A stretch of 64,000 nt of DNA from JBBIMS01 sp964531645 (GTDB lineage Bacteria > Acidobacteriota > Aminicenantia > JBFLYD01 > JBBIMS01): contig CAZHEF010000005.1 of the NCBI GenBank assembly GCA_964531645.1, forward strand, positions 10,453 through 74,452. The letters are read 5' to 3'. A program made the position numbers and the translations under genes. Shown here piece after piece: positions 1 to 8,700 of the stretch. Each line of letters starts with the position of its first letter. Position 1 is the stretch's first letter. The notes under the pieces are model-generated. The model was not told the DNA's origin. It saw only the letters and a list, made by a program, of their open reading frames with translations, and ran no database searches.

Positions 1-824
1 GATTTTACAAAGAGGAGACTGATAACAAGCCCGAATTTGCCCAGAAACTTGCTCACAAAATTGATATCTTTGTAAATGATGCCTTTGCAGCTTCTCACAG
101 AGCCCATGCTTCAGTAGTCGGGATTGCAGGCTTTGTGCCTGTTTCAGTTGCAGGATTTTTAATGGAAAAAGAAATTAAATATCTTGGAATGACAATATCT
201 AACCCTGAGAAACCATTTATAGCAATAATTGGAGGTGCCAAAGTCTCAGATAAAATAGCAGTTCTTAAAAGTTTAATTGAAAAAGCTAACAAAGTTTTGA
301 TAGGTGGTGCAATGGCTTACACCTTTCTAAAGGCAAAAGGTGAGGAAGTTGGGAATTCCCTTGTTGAGAATGAAAGCACTGAGATTGCAAGAAATCTAAT
401 GGATGAAGCGAGTAAAAAGGGTGTTGAAATAGTCCTTCCCGTTGATCATATAATTTCCAAAGGTCTTGAAGGTTTTCCAGCTGAAATCTCCAAAAGGATC
501 CCTTCTGAATTTGCAGGTTATGACATAGGAGAAGAAACAGTAGAGATCTTTTCAAAAATAATAAAAGATGCAAAAACAATCTTCTGGAATGGTCCATTAG
601 GTGTATTTGAAAAGGAAAATTTTGCACATGGAACATTTAAAATTGCAAGAGCTGTTGCAGAATCAAAGGCAGTTTCTATAATTGGAGGAGGAGACTCTGT
701 CCTTGCAGTAAAAAAAGCAGGGGTTGAGAATAGAATTACCCATATCTCAACTGGAGGAGGTGCTTCCCTTGAGTATATTTCTGAGGGAACACTTCCTGGA
801 ATAGAAGTTCTTGCAAAAAAATGA
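1..824 (+). CDS. pgk: Phosphoglycerate kinase, 3' part (5' end outside window)
   Basis: This enzyme interconverts 1,3-bisphosphoglycerate and 3-phosphoglycerate with ADP/ATP in the cytosol. The reading frame is open from the left edge (first full codon at position 3), so about 273 C-terminal residues of the usual ~390-400 are present. The first visible residues include the family's NDAFAASHRAHAS segment, so an in-frame GTG at 135 is internal and not a start. Further family marks are GGAKVSDKI, FWNGPLGVFE, the GGGDS nucleotide loop and the STGGGASLEY end. The stop overlaps the tpiA start (ATGA), giving translational coupling in a pgk-tpiA-secG operon. Identity is secure; only the N-terminal domain is missing because of the window edge. 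Confidence 0.97.
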   Translation, partial: FYKEETDNKPEFAQKLAHKIDIFVNDAFAASHRAHASVVGIAGFVPVSVAGFLMEKEIKYLGMTISNPEKPFIAIIGGAKVSDKIAVLKSLIEKANKVLIGGAMAYTFLKAKGEEVGNSLVENESTEIARNLMDEASKKGVEIVLPVDHIISKGLEGFPAEISKRIPSEFAGYDIGEETVEIFSKIIKDAKTIFWNGPLGVFEKENFAHGTFKIARAVAESKAVSIIGGGDSVLAVKKAGVENRITHISTGGGASLEYISEGTLPGIEVLAKK

Positions 825-1609
825 GGAAACCTTTTATTGCTGGAAACTGGAAAATGAATCCAGGAGTTAATGCAGGTATTGCACTTGTTAGAGAGCTGAA
901 AAATTCTCTTTCTGAATATAAGGATTTGGAAATTGTTATAATTCCTCCTTTTACGCATCTTTATCCTGTAAAGAAGGAGATTTACGGAACAAATATAAAA
1001 CTTGGGGCACAAAACATGCACTGGGAAGAAAAAGGTGCATTTACAGGAGAGATTTCTCCTTTAATGCTCAAAGAGATCGGTTGTTCCTATGTCATAATTG
1101 GGCATTCTGAAAGAAGGAAGTATTTTGGAGAGACTGACGAGATTGTAAATCTAAAGGCAAAATCTGCTCTAACCCAGGGACTATATCCTATAATATGTAT
1201 TGGAGAGACTCTTGAAGAAAGGGAGAAAGGCGTGACATTCAATATTGTTGAAGAGCAATTAAGAATCTCCATAAATGGATTTAGTGAAGAGGATATAATG
1301 AAAACAGTTATTGCTTATGAACCTGTTTGGGCAATTGGAACAGGGAAAAATGCAGCCCCTGAACAGGCAGAAGAAGTTCACTCCTTCATCAGAAATATCG
1401 TTGGTGAAATATATGGAATTGAAAATTCGAATTATGTTATAATTATTTATGGTGGTTCGGTAACAATGGAAAATTCATATTCACTTTTGAAAATGAAAAA
1501 TGTAGATGGATTTCTTGTGGGAGGAGCTTCTCTCAAAGGAAATTCTTTCACGGGTATTGTTGAGAATGGCTTAAAAGCCTGGATAGAGAAAGGAGGAAAC
1601 ATTTGTTAA
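821..1609 (+). CDS. tpiA: Triosephosphate isomerase
   Basis: This enzyme interconverts dihydroxyacetone phosphate and glyceraldehyde 3-phosphate in glycolysis and gluconeogenesis. The 262-residue length is normal. The catalytic set is complete: Lys11 in GNWKMN, His95 in GHSERR and Glu167 in AYEPVWAIGTGK, followed by the phosphate-binding YGGSV loop and the GGASL segment. The ATG overlaps the pgk stop by 4 bp. The gene ends inside the start region of secG (7 bp overlap). The pgk-tpiA-secG order is common in bacteria. Confidence 0.98.
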   Translation: MRKPFIAGNWKMNPGVNAGIALVRELKNSLSEYKDLEIVIIPPFTHLYPVKKEIYGTNIKLGAQNMHWEEKGAFTGEISPLMLKEIGCSYVIIGHSERRKYFGETDEIVNLKAKSALTQGLYPIICIGETLEEREKGVTFNIVEEQLRISINGFSEEDIMKTVIAYEPVWAIGTGKNAAPEQAEEVHSFIRNIVGEIYGIENSNYVIIIYGGSVTMENSYSLLKMKNVDGFLVGGASLKGNSFTGIVENGLKAWIEKGGNIC

Positions 1610-1902
1610 GTTTGTTAATTGCTTTACATGTTATTATATGTATTTTGCTGATAATAATTGTTTTACTTCAATCAGGAAGAAAGGCTGACCTATCTTCTCT
1701 TGGCGGATTCAGCACCCAGACTCTTTTCGGTCCGAGAGGAACAGCGACTCTTCTTTCAAAAATAACAACAGGACTCGCAATTCTCTTCATGGTAACCTCC
1801 CTTTCTCTCTGGATATTTTCTGCTAAGGCTCCTTCCTCAGTGATTGGGAAAACCAAAGCTAATACGACTCAGACAAATAATACGGGTAAATCTTCCAAAT
1901 AA
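1603..1902 (+). CDS. secG: Preprotein translocase subunit SecG
   Basis: SecG is the small accessory subunit of the SecYEG inner-membrane channel. The 99-residue protein has two hydrophobic helices (about residues 3-22 and 50-70) around a conserved glycine-rich loop (GGFSTQTLFGPRG), followed by a polar Thr/Asn/Lys tail, which is the family pattern. The start is a TTG at 1603 with an AGGAGG-type ribosome-binding site about 6 bp upstream; it overlaps the tpiA stop by 7 bp. A tRNA-Leu gene follows 8 bp after the stop and is probably in the same transcript. Confidence 0.93.
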   Translation: MLSLLIALHVIICILLIIIVLLQSGRKADLSSLGGFSTQTLFGPRGTATLLSKITTGLAILFMVTSLSLWIFSAKAPSSVIGKTKANTTQTNNTGKSSK

Positions 1903-1910
1903 AGAGATGT

Positions 1911-1994
1911 GCCGAGGTGGTGGAATAGGTAGACACGCTGATTTGAGGTGTCAGTGGGCGAAAGCTCGTAGGGGTTCGAGTCCCCTCCTCGGCA
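1911..1994 (+). tRNA. tRNA-Leu (anticodon GAG)
   Basis: The 84-nt gene folds as a class II tRNA. The acceptor stem GCCGAGG pairs with CCTCGGC, followed by discriminator A. The anticodon stem CTGAT/GTCAG closes a TTGAGGT loop with anticodon GAG. A long variable arm and a GGTTCGAGTCC T arm are present. The CCA end is not encoded (ACTA follows). It lies 8 bp after secG and is probably processed from that transcript. Confidence 0.95.
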
Positions 1995-2008
1995 CTATAT
2001 TTTAATTA

Positions 2009-2320
2009 ATGGATGTCCTTTGCAAAACATGCGGGAACATCCAGAAGTGGGATCCGTCTTATCCATATTGTTCAAAATGTGGTTCTCCGGTTTCTGAAAG
2101 AGACAAAGAAACATCTATAAACCTCAAAGCAGGAAAGGATAAACAGGCTTTAGGAATTAGTATAATTGCATTGAGCGTAGTGATCTTCCATTATCTCGCA
2201 AGATATGAAGGAGGTCTTCTTTCCGCTATTGGATTACTTTTATGGGTTTGGGGCAAATTAATAAATAATCGTGAGAAGAAAAGAGCAGGTCAAATCTGGA
2301 AAAATGATTCAATTAAGTAG
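2009..2320 (+). CDS. Zinc-ribbon membrane protein of unknown function
   Basis: A 103-residue protein with an N-terminal four-cysteine zinc ribbon (CKTCG at about residues 5-9 and CSKCG at 21-25), a polar linker, then two short hydrophobic helices (about 47-63 and 70-85) and a basic tail. This layout is common in small bacterial membrane proteins of unknown role. The gene begins 14 bp after tRNA-Leu with no clear Shine-Dalgarno sequence. Its stop lies 3 bp from the end of the convergent gene. I do not recognise a specific function. Confidence 0.7.
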   Translation: MDVLCKTCGNIQKWDPSYPYCSKCGSPVSERDKETSINLKAGKDKQALGISIIALSVVIFHYLARYEGGLLSAIGLLLWVWGKLINNREKKRAGQIWKNDSIK

Positions 2321-2323
2321 AAA

Positions 2324-2812
2324 CTACTGCTGAGAAGGAGCTACAATTTTCTCTGTTTTTTCACCTTTGAATTTCTTGGTTAGATCTTCTATTAAAGATT
2401 TAATACCACGAGTGAATTTTCGAAGGTAAAAAGAAGAGGTTTTCTGGGATAAAACCCATCTGCCTTTTACAAAATCCATCTCAATTTTTTCACCTTCAGA
2501 TGTAACTATAGTTGCGTGTTCTCTATCCATTTTGTATTCCTGTATGCTTGGTGGTATTCCTCTGTATTTAAGTTCAGGTAATTTTTCGTTTTCTTTAAGT
2601 TTTCTCCCGATCATATCTTCCCAGAGTTTTTGATCCTTGCTTTTCAGGAAGGATACATATGTTTGATAAACATCAACAGGAGAACTGTATTTGTTTATAT
2701 AAGAATATTCAAAAAATTCAGATTCAAATTTTGGTGAAGAGTTAATAAGAACGAAAAATAAAACAATTACTATCAGTAAAACCACCAAAACTGAAATCAA
2801 TACAATCTTCAT
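2324..2812 (-). CDS. Hypothetical protein with one N-terminal membrane anchor
   Basis: A 162-residue protein. Residues about 3-25 are a strongly hydrophobic anchor after MK, and the rest is soluble and would face the periplasm. The body (FEYSYINKYSSPVDVYQTYV, then an MDFVKGRWVLSQ segment) looks like a small NTF2/DUF4878-type fold in which a short domain is tethered outside the membrane; that is inference from pattern only. It follows the initiator tRNA by about 11 bp on the same strand and has no obvious ribosome-binding site, so it may share the tRNA promoter. Confidence 0.6.
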   Translation of the reverse strand: MKIVLISVLVVLLIVIVLFFVLINSSPKFESEFFEYSYINKYSSPVDVYQTYVSFLKSKDQKLWEDMIGRKLKENEKLPELKYRGIPPSIQEYKMDREHATIVTSEGEKIEMDFVKGRWVLSQKTSSFYLRKFTRGIKSLIEDLTKKFKGEKTEKIVAPSQQ

Positions 2813-2823
2813 GAGACAAAATT

Positions 2824-2900
<77 letters not shown>

Positions 2901-2910
2901 TCAAATTATA

Positions 2911-2938
2911 TTTTTATCTATTTTTTAAAAATTGTCAA
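2911..2938 (-). promoter_or_regulatory. Possible promoter of the initiator tRNA
   Basis: On the minus strand a perfect TTGACA (2933-2938) precedes a weak TAAAAA box (2911-2916) after 16 bp, which would start transcription a few bases before the tRNA. A better TATAAT at 2905-2910 is 22 bp from the TTGACA and too close to the tRNA 5' end, so the exact -10 is uncertain. Confidence 0.4.
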
Positions 2939-3047
2939 GCAATCGAATTGCTAAATATTTCGTCCGCAAGATTGCCATTTTTCGTCTTCAAAGAAGGTTA
3001 TGATAAAATTGATATGAGATGGAGAATTGAAAGAGTAGAGAGAAAAA

Positions 3048-4034
3048 ATGCCGGCGAATTTACCACCTGAATACTTTGAAGTAGAAAAGAAACTTAGAGA
3101 AGTTAAGAGTTTAGAAGAAAAGATAGAGGTTTATGAAAAACTACTTTCAGTAATTCCAAAACATAAAGGGACTGAAAAATTGATAGGAGATATAAAAAGC
3201 AAAATTGCCAAACTCAAAGAGACCATAGAGAGAAGACTCGCTACAAAACATTCAGTTCAACACATCATAAAGGGAATGGGAGCAGGGCAGATTGCACTTA
3301 TAGGACCACCAAATTCTGGCAAATCAAATCTTCTTTCAGTCCTGACAAGAGCCAAACCAGAAGTTTCTGAGTATCCTTTTACAACAAAGGAACCAATCGT
3401 AGGGATGATGCCTTACGAAGATATTCAGATACAGCTTATTGACACTCCTTCTATTTCTGAGACCTATTACGAATCTTATATGCATGAAATTGTTAAACAT
3501 GCAGATGCAACTTTTATAGTCATTGATCTCCAAAGCCCTCTTGTTCTTGAAGAATTGGATGCAGTTTTAAGAAGACTTGAAGAAAAGAAAGTCTATCTGG
3601 CAAGCCCTGACTTTTCGAATTTTTCGATGCCGAACTTTCGCTTCTGTAAAGCTATTATTGCCGGAAATAAATTCGAAACTCAGGAAGCTGAGGAAAATTT
3701 TTCTGTTTTAAAGGAGTTTTACGAGAACAGATTTGAACTCATTCATATCTCCGTGGAGAAGGGGATAAATTTAGAGCTTTTTAAGGAAACATGTTTCAAG
3801 ATCCTTGATATAATAAGAGTTTACACAAAGGAACCTGGAAAAAAACCTGATTTTACCTCGCCATTTACCCTTAAAAGGGGGTCAAAAGTTGAGGATCTTG
3901 CATCATTAATCCACAAGGATTTTGCCTACAAACTTTCCTATGCAAGAATATGGGGAAAAGGGAAATTCGATGGGCAGAGGGTCCATCGTTCCCACATCCT
4001 TGGGGATGGGGACATTGTTGAACTTCATATTTAA
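3048..4034 (+). CDS. DRG/Obg-type GTPase with TGS domain
   Basis: A 328-residue P-loop GTPase of the Obg/DRG group. An N-terminal charged helical region (1-75) precedes the G domain: G1 GPPNSGKS (86-93), G2 in YPFTT (about 109-113), G3 IDTPS (131-135, usually DTPG) and G4 NKFE (207-210, usually NKxD). A C-terminal TGS domain (about 255-328) ends in GDGDIVELHI. It resembles archaeal/eukaryal DRG more than bacterial ObgE or YchF. Family members act at the ribosome; the exact role is unknown. The start codon has only a weak purine-rich upstream sequence. The stop overlaps the next start by 1 bp. Confidence 0.85.
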   Translation: MPANLPPEYFEVEKKLREVKSLEEKIEVYEKLLSVIPKHKGTEKLIGDIKSKIAKLKETIERRLATKHSVQHIIKGMGAGQIALIGPPNSGKSNLLSVLTRAKPEVSEYPFTTKEPIVGMMPYEDIQIQLIDTPSISETYYESYMHEIVKHADATFIVIDLQSPLVLEELDAVLRRLEEKKVYLASPDFSNFSMPNFRFCKAIIAGNKFETQEAEENFSVLKEFYENRFELIHISVEKGINLELFKETCFKILDIIRVYTKEPGKKPDFTSPFTLKRGSKVEDLASLIHKDFAYKLSYARIWGKGKFDGQRVHRSHILGDGDIVELHI

Positions 4035-4786
4035 TGATAACTAATTTTTCTTACATAAAGGTTAAAAATGCTCTCAACAGATCAAAAATCTACGGGGTTC
4101 AATACTGCCTTAATCCGTACAGGGGTTGTCAGCATGCATGTAAATACTGTTATGCTGAGTTAATAATTAAAAAGACCGGGAAAAATGAGAAATGGGGAAG
4201 TTATGTGGATATAAAGGATAATTTTTTTGAAACCCTTGAGAAAGAAGTTTATAGAGAAAAGAAAGGGCTTGTAATGATAAGCTCTGTAACTGACCCTTAT
4301 CAACCAATAGAAGCAAAAACCCGCCTGACGAGAAGATGTCTTGAGGCACTTTCAAGGAATGGATTCCCTGTTTATGTTCTTACAAAATCTCATTTTGTCT
4401 TAGGGGATATTGATATTTTCAGGAATTTCGAAGATTGTGAGGTTGGGATAACAATTACCACTGATAATGAAAATATTCGTAAGATTTTCGAGCCCTTTGC
4501 GCCCTCTATAGAATCGAGGATATTAACACTTCAAAAACTCAAAAAAGCAGGAATTAAAACATCCGCTTTTATAGGTCCAGCCCTTCCAATGAATCCACAG
4601 AATCTTCTCAAGTTGATTGAAAAAACGGTTGACTGCATTTATATTGATAAAATGAACTATTCGTTTAAGGTAAAGTCAATATATGAAAGAGCGGGTTTGA
4701 ATAAATTTATGCAAGAAGATTACTTCGAAAAAATATTGAATTTTTTCAGTTCTAAGTTTGACGATGTTATAAACTGTATGGAGTGA
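4034..4786 (+). CDS. Radical SAM protein, SplB-like
   Basis: A 250-residue radical SAM enzyme with the cluster motif CxxxCxxC at Cys32, Cys36 and Cys39 within NPYRGCQHACKYCYAE, followed by SSVTDPYQPIEAK and LTKSHFVLGDID. These are typical of the COG1533 group that includes spore photoproduct lyase-like proteins. No spore genes are present, so DNA-lesion repair is only one possibility; many COG1533 members have no known substrate. The ATG overlaps the TGS GTPase stop (TAATG), so the two are translationally coupled. The final ~80 residues are short compared with true spore photoproduct lyase. Confidence 0.8.
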   Translation: MITNFSYIKVKNALNRSKIYGVQYCLNPYRGCQHACKYCYAELIIKKTGKNEKWGSYVDIKDNFFETLEKEVYREKKGLVMISSVTDPYQPIEAKTRLTRRCLEALSRNGFPVYVLTKSHFVLGDIDIFRNFEDCEVGITITTDNENIRKIFEPFAPSIESRILTLQKLKKAGIKTSAFIGPALPMNPQNLLKLIEKTVDCIYIDKMNYSFKVKSIYERAGLNKFMQEDYFEKILNFFSSKFDDVINCME

Positions 4787-4798
4787 ATAATTAGTGTG

Positions 4799-4827
4799 TT
4801 GACAATGTTTAGAGTTTAAAATATAAA
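4799..4827 (+). promoter_or_regulatory. Promoter of the apt operon
   Basis: Perfect TTGACA at 4799-4804, a 17-bp spacer and TATAAA at 4822-4827. A GGAGG ribosome-binding site follows at about 4834 and the apt ATG is at 4846. This is one of the clearest housekeeping-sigma promoters in the window. Confidence 0.8.
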
Positions 4828-4845
4828 ACTAATGGAGGTTTTGAT

Positions 4846-5373
4846 ATGGAGCTTAAAAATTACATAAGAAGCATTCCTGATTTCCCAAAAAAAGGGATAA
4901 TTTTCAGAGATATAACAACGCTTCTCAAAGAACCTTTTGCCTTTGAAAAAGCATGCGAACTTTTAACTGAGCCTTTTCTTGGAAGGGGGGTGACAAAGGT
5001 CATTGGAATTGAATCAAGAGGTTTTATATTTTCTTCAGTTGTTGCAGTCAATCTTTCAGCAGGTTTTGTTCCTGTAAGAAAACCTGGGAAACTCCCCTGG
5101 AAAACCATAAAAAAGACCTATTCCTTGGAGTATGGAGAAGATTCCCTTGAGATTCACACAGACAGTGTCCAGAAGGGAGATAAAGTGATACTTATAGATG
5201 ACCTTATAGCAACAGGAGGAACAGCTAAATCTGCTATTGAACTTGTTGAAGAACTTGGTGGGGAGGTTGTTGGAGCAGGATTTCTAATTGAATTGAGTTT
5301 TTTGAAAGGGAGGGAAAAGTTAAAAAATTATGAAGTTCACACAATTATTCAATATGAGTCGGAGTCCCTATGA
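4846..5373 (+). CDS. apt: Adenine phosphoribosyltransferase
   Basis: This purine-salvage enzyme joins adenine and PRPP to AMP and pyrophosphate. The 175-residue length is normal. The start matches the family (IRSIPDFPKKGIIFRDIT). The PRPP-binding loop VILIDDLIATGGTA lies at about 114-127, and the ESRGF and PVRKPGKLPW segments are present. It has its own consensus promoter and ribosome-binding site and heads an operon in which the next gene overlaps its stop by 4 bp (ATGA). Confidence 0.97.
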   Translation: MELKNYIRSIPDFPKKGIIFRDITTLLKEPFAFEKACELLTEPFLGRGVTKVIGIESRGFIFSSVVAVNLSAGFVPVRKPGKLPWKTIKKTYSLEYGEDSLEIHTDSVQKGDKVILIDDLIATGGTAKSAIELVEELGGEVVGAGFLIELSFLKGREKLKNYEVHTIIQYESESL

Positions 5374-5747
5374 ATTTTTTACTTGCTTTGCTTCTGAGCT
5401 TTTCCCTTCAAACCTTTGAAGAAGACTTTTTTCACGGGAATTTGAAAAACCTCGAAAAATATTTTGCTGAGGATAGAAAGGTTTATATTGAACTTTCTGT
5501 CCCTTTTAATATTTATGGATTCCTTTCCAAATCACAAGTTTTAACTCTTTTTAGGGAGATTTTTCTGGGTTTCGAGACGGAAGAATTCAGAGTAATAGAG
5601 AAAATCGAAGGAAAGGACTCCCTCATTCTTAAAATCCAATGGAAGATGTTGGATAGAATCATGGAAGAAAAGAAACAGTCAAGTATCTTTATGCGTTTAA
5701 GTCTCGAAAATAATAAATGGTGCATCTCTGAGATAAAAGGGACTTAA
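5370..5747 (+). CDS. Small exported protein, DUF4783/NTF2-like
   Basis: A 125-residue protein with a short hydrophobic N-terminus (about 2-14) that may be a signal sequence. The body (FHGNLKNLEKYFAEDRKVYI, then a SKSQVLTLFREIF segment) resembles DUF4783/NTF2-like domains by pattern. The start overlaps the apt stop by 4 bp, and its own stop directly abuts the sensor kinase ATG. The position suggests a link to the kinase's periplasmic sensing, but that is inference. Confidence 0.6.
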   Translation: MNFLLALLLSFSLQTFEEDFFHGNLKNLEKYFAEDRKVYIELSVPFNIYGFLSKSQVLTLFREIFLGFETEEFRVIEKIEGKDSLILKIQWKMLDRIMEEKKQSSIFMRLSLENNKWCISEIKGT

Positions 5748-8700
5748 ATGGAAGGAAAGAAAAAACTATTTAATATAATCTTCCTTACATTTCTCCTTCT
5801 TTCCATTCTTTCTTTTCTATCATCTCTTGCAGTTCCTCAATATTTGAGCGAGATTTACAGGTTAAATCAAGAAAAAATCATTTCAAACAAAGTGAAAAAG
5901 GCAAAGATAAAGTTTGAAAATTTTGTTAAGGATCTTGAGAATCGAGAAAGAGTTTTTTTAAAGAGATTATACAGTTCAATTAAAAGGGGGGGATTGGAAG
6001 TATCTGAAATTAGCGAAATAGCAAGGAGTTTTCTAAGGGAAGATGAGGGGGTTATTTTAATAAATAATGAAGGAAAAGTTGATTTCTGGTTTGGAAGAGT
6101 TTTCCATCCTTTTAATAATATACCGAAGAAAAAAATTTTCATTGTTAAAGACATGAAATCTTACTTTCTTTCCCTTGGTTCTCAAATAAAATTTGAGAGG
6201 GGGGAAAAAAGGTTAATTTTTATTAGAAATCTTGAAAATAAAATAATAGAGAAGGGGGTATTAGTTCAATTTATAGACTGGAGAGAAGAAGAAAAGGGAG
6301 AGAATAACTTTGTCTTTAAAGGAAAATTTTCGGTAGTGAAGAAAAATGATAGAATAGAAGTGTCGTCTTTCTTTAAGATTCCAGGGGAAGGATTGCTGGC
6401 AATTTTTTCATCTTTTTCTCTTCCTGAAACCTTTGTAAAGAAATACGGGAGGGATTTTTTCTTGCTAATTTTCTATTCCCTTGTTTTATTTTTTCTTCCC
6501 CTGATGGGTATTTCATTAAAGAAATTTCTCAAAAAATTCCGCTATCTCATTTTTGTAATTGTGCTTTTATTAGTTCGTTCGTTGTTTATCCTTGCAAAAA
6601 GATTAATATTTTTCAAAGATTTTAAGCTTTTTAAGCCATATTTATGTTCCATATCCCCCGCTTTAGAATTTCTAAATTCTCCCCTCGATATTTTTCTCAC
6701 AGTATTGATAATATTTCTTGTTTTCATAATTCTCGTGAAAGGTTTATTCCCTTATCTGGAAATTTTAAGAGAAAATAAAGAAAGGTTTAAATACCTTATA
6801 CCAGTAGTTTTTCTTACACCACTTCCTGTAATAGCATTCCAGGCTTTCATTAAATCTCTTGTTCACAACACCAGCAGGGGCATTTTCTACTTCCTTTCTC
6901 CATTCCCTCTATTCATGCTATTTACAATATTCATTTCTTTTCTTTTAGCCTTCCTCTTTATAGTTTTACTATTTAAGACTTTTTATCTTTCTACGAGTAG
7001 TTTCTGGCTGAGATTTATTCTTGTGTTGATTCAGATACCATTCTCTTATCTTTTGTTTAAAAAAATTGTTTCCATTCCCCTTCTTCCTTCTGTTGGTTTT
7101 TTCTTAATTTGCGCTTTACTATCTTATAATTTCTCATGGGTTAAAAGAGGCTCATCAATTCTACCATTATTGATCCTGACTTCACTATTCCTATATTTTT
7201 CCATAGATCATTTTCTTTTTATATCAAAGAGAAGTTTTATTGAAAAGGATTTAAAAAATATTATTTTTGCTCAGGAAAGATGGAGCGAGTTCATCTTGAG
7301 GGAAAGTATCAAAGAGATTGACTCTCAAGCGAAAGTAATAGAGAAATTTCTTTTCTTGCCAAAGAAAGAAGAATTAGCATACGAAATATGGCTTAAAACA
7401 ACTGCAGCAAAGTTAAGATGGCCATCTGCAATAGAAATACTTGACAGAGAAGGGGAGGTTTTAGCCTCCTTTTCCCTTAATCTTCCAATACCTGAGAGCG
7501 TTTACACCCCATTTACTGAGAGATGGTGGGTGGAGGAGGCATCCCTTCCATTTTTTGACAAAATAAAAAGAGTAAGATTTGGGTATAAGGGAATCCTTGG
7601 AGGAAGGGAGTGGCTGGGAAAGATAATCTTTTATATCTCCTCTGATTATGATGCCATACCGATTCTTTACAGGGAATCTCCTTACTACAGCATTCTGAGG
7701 GGTGAAGTATTTCCACCCTCTCCAGTAATGGAAAGAGATTTTGGATTTGCAGTATTTGATGAGGAAGGCTCCATAATGTTCAACCCATCGAAAATACCTT
7801 CTGCCCTTGGAAATGATACACTGAAAAGGCTTGAAAAGGAGGATTCGTTCTGGACTTCCATAAAATTCCCTATGGGACTTCATCATATTTTTTATTTCAG
7901 GAGCGCTGATAGAGTATTTGCTATATTTTACCCTGTGAAAGGGATAAAGGGGTATTGTCTTGAAATAATGGAGATTACCCTTATCTCTTTTATATATTTC
8001 TCAATTTTACTCTTGCTCTTTTATTTTATCGGGGTTTACAAACCAGAATGGCTCAAAAAAATAACATTTTCCACCAAGGTTAGGATTGTTTTTCTATCCC
8101 TTGCTGTTCTTCCTTTTATTATCTTTTCAATTTTTTCCAATTTTTTCCTGCAGAGACTTTTTATCGAACAGATGAAGAGCAAAACAATTGGGGAACTTGA
8201 GACAGCAAAGGGAATTTTTACTCAATTCTTTAATGTGGAGAGGGAAAACATAATACCGCAGGACCTTGTTCTATGGGTTGGAAGCTTAATTGCAAGGGAT
8301 ATAAATATTTATTTAGACGGAATACTCATAGGCTCTTCAAGGGGAGAAATTTTCCTTTCCCAATACCTTCCTTATCATCTTGACGGAGAGATTTTTCACG
8401 AGATCATCCACAAAGGTTCTTTCTATTATCTTAAAAAAGAAAGGATAGGGAAATTTGTATACTTTACTCTTTCATCACCAATGAAATTGGGAGAGCAGAA
8501 ATATATTGTTTCCATCCCTCTTATCCCTGAAATAAAGGAATCTAGCTTTATAGGGAGAGAGTTTATGGAGTTTCTTTCAATAATGTTCTTTTTCTTTGCC
8601 CTGGTTGCATCTATTGTCTCTCAGTCTCTTTACAGAAAAATAATAGGACCCATAAGAATCCTTTTAGGCGCATACAGGGATGTCGGTAAGGGAAACCTTG

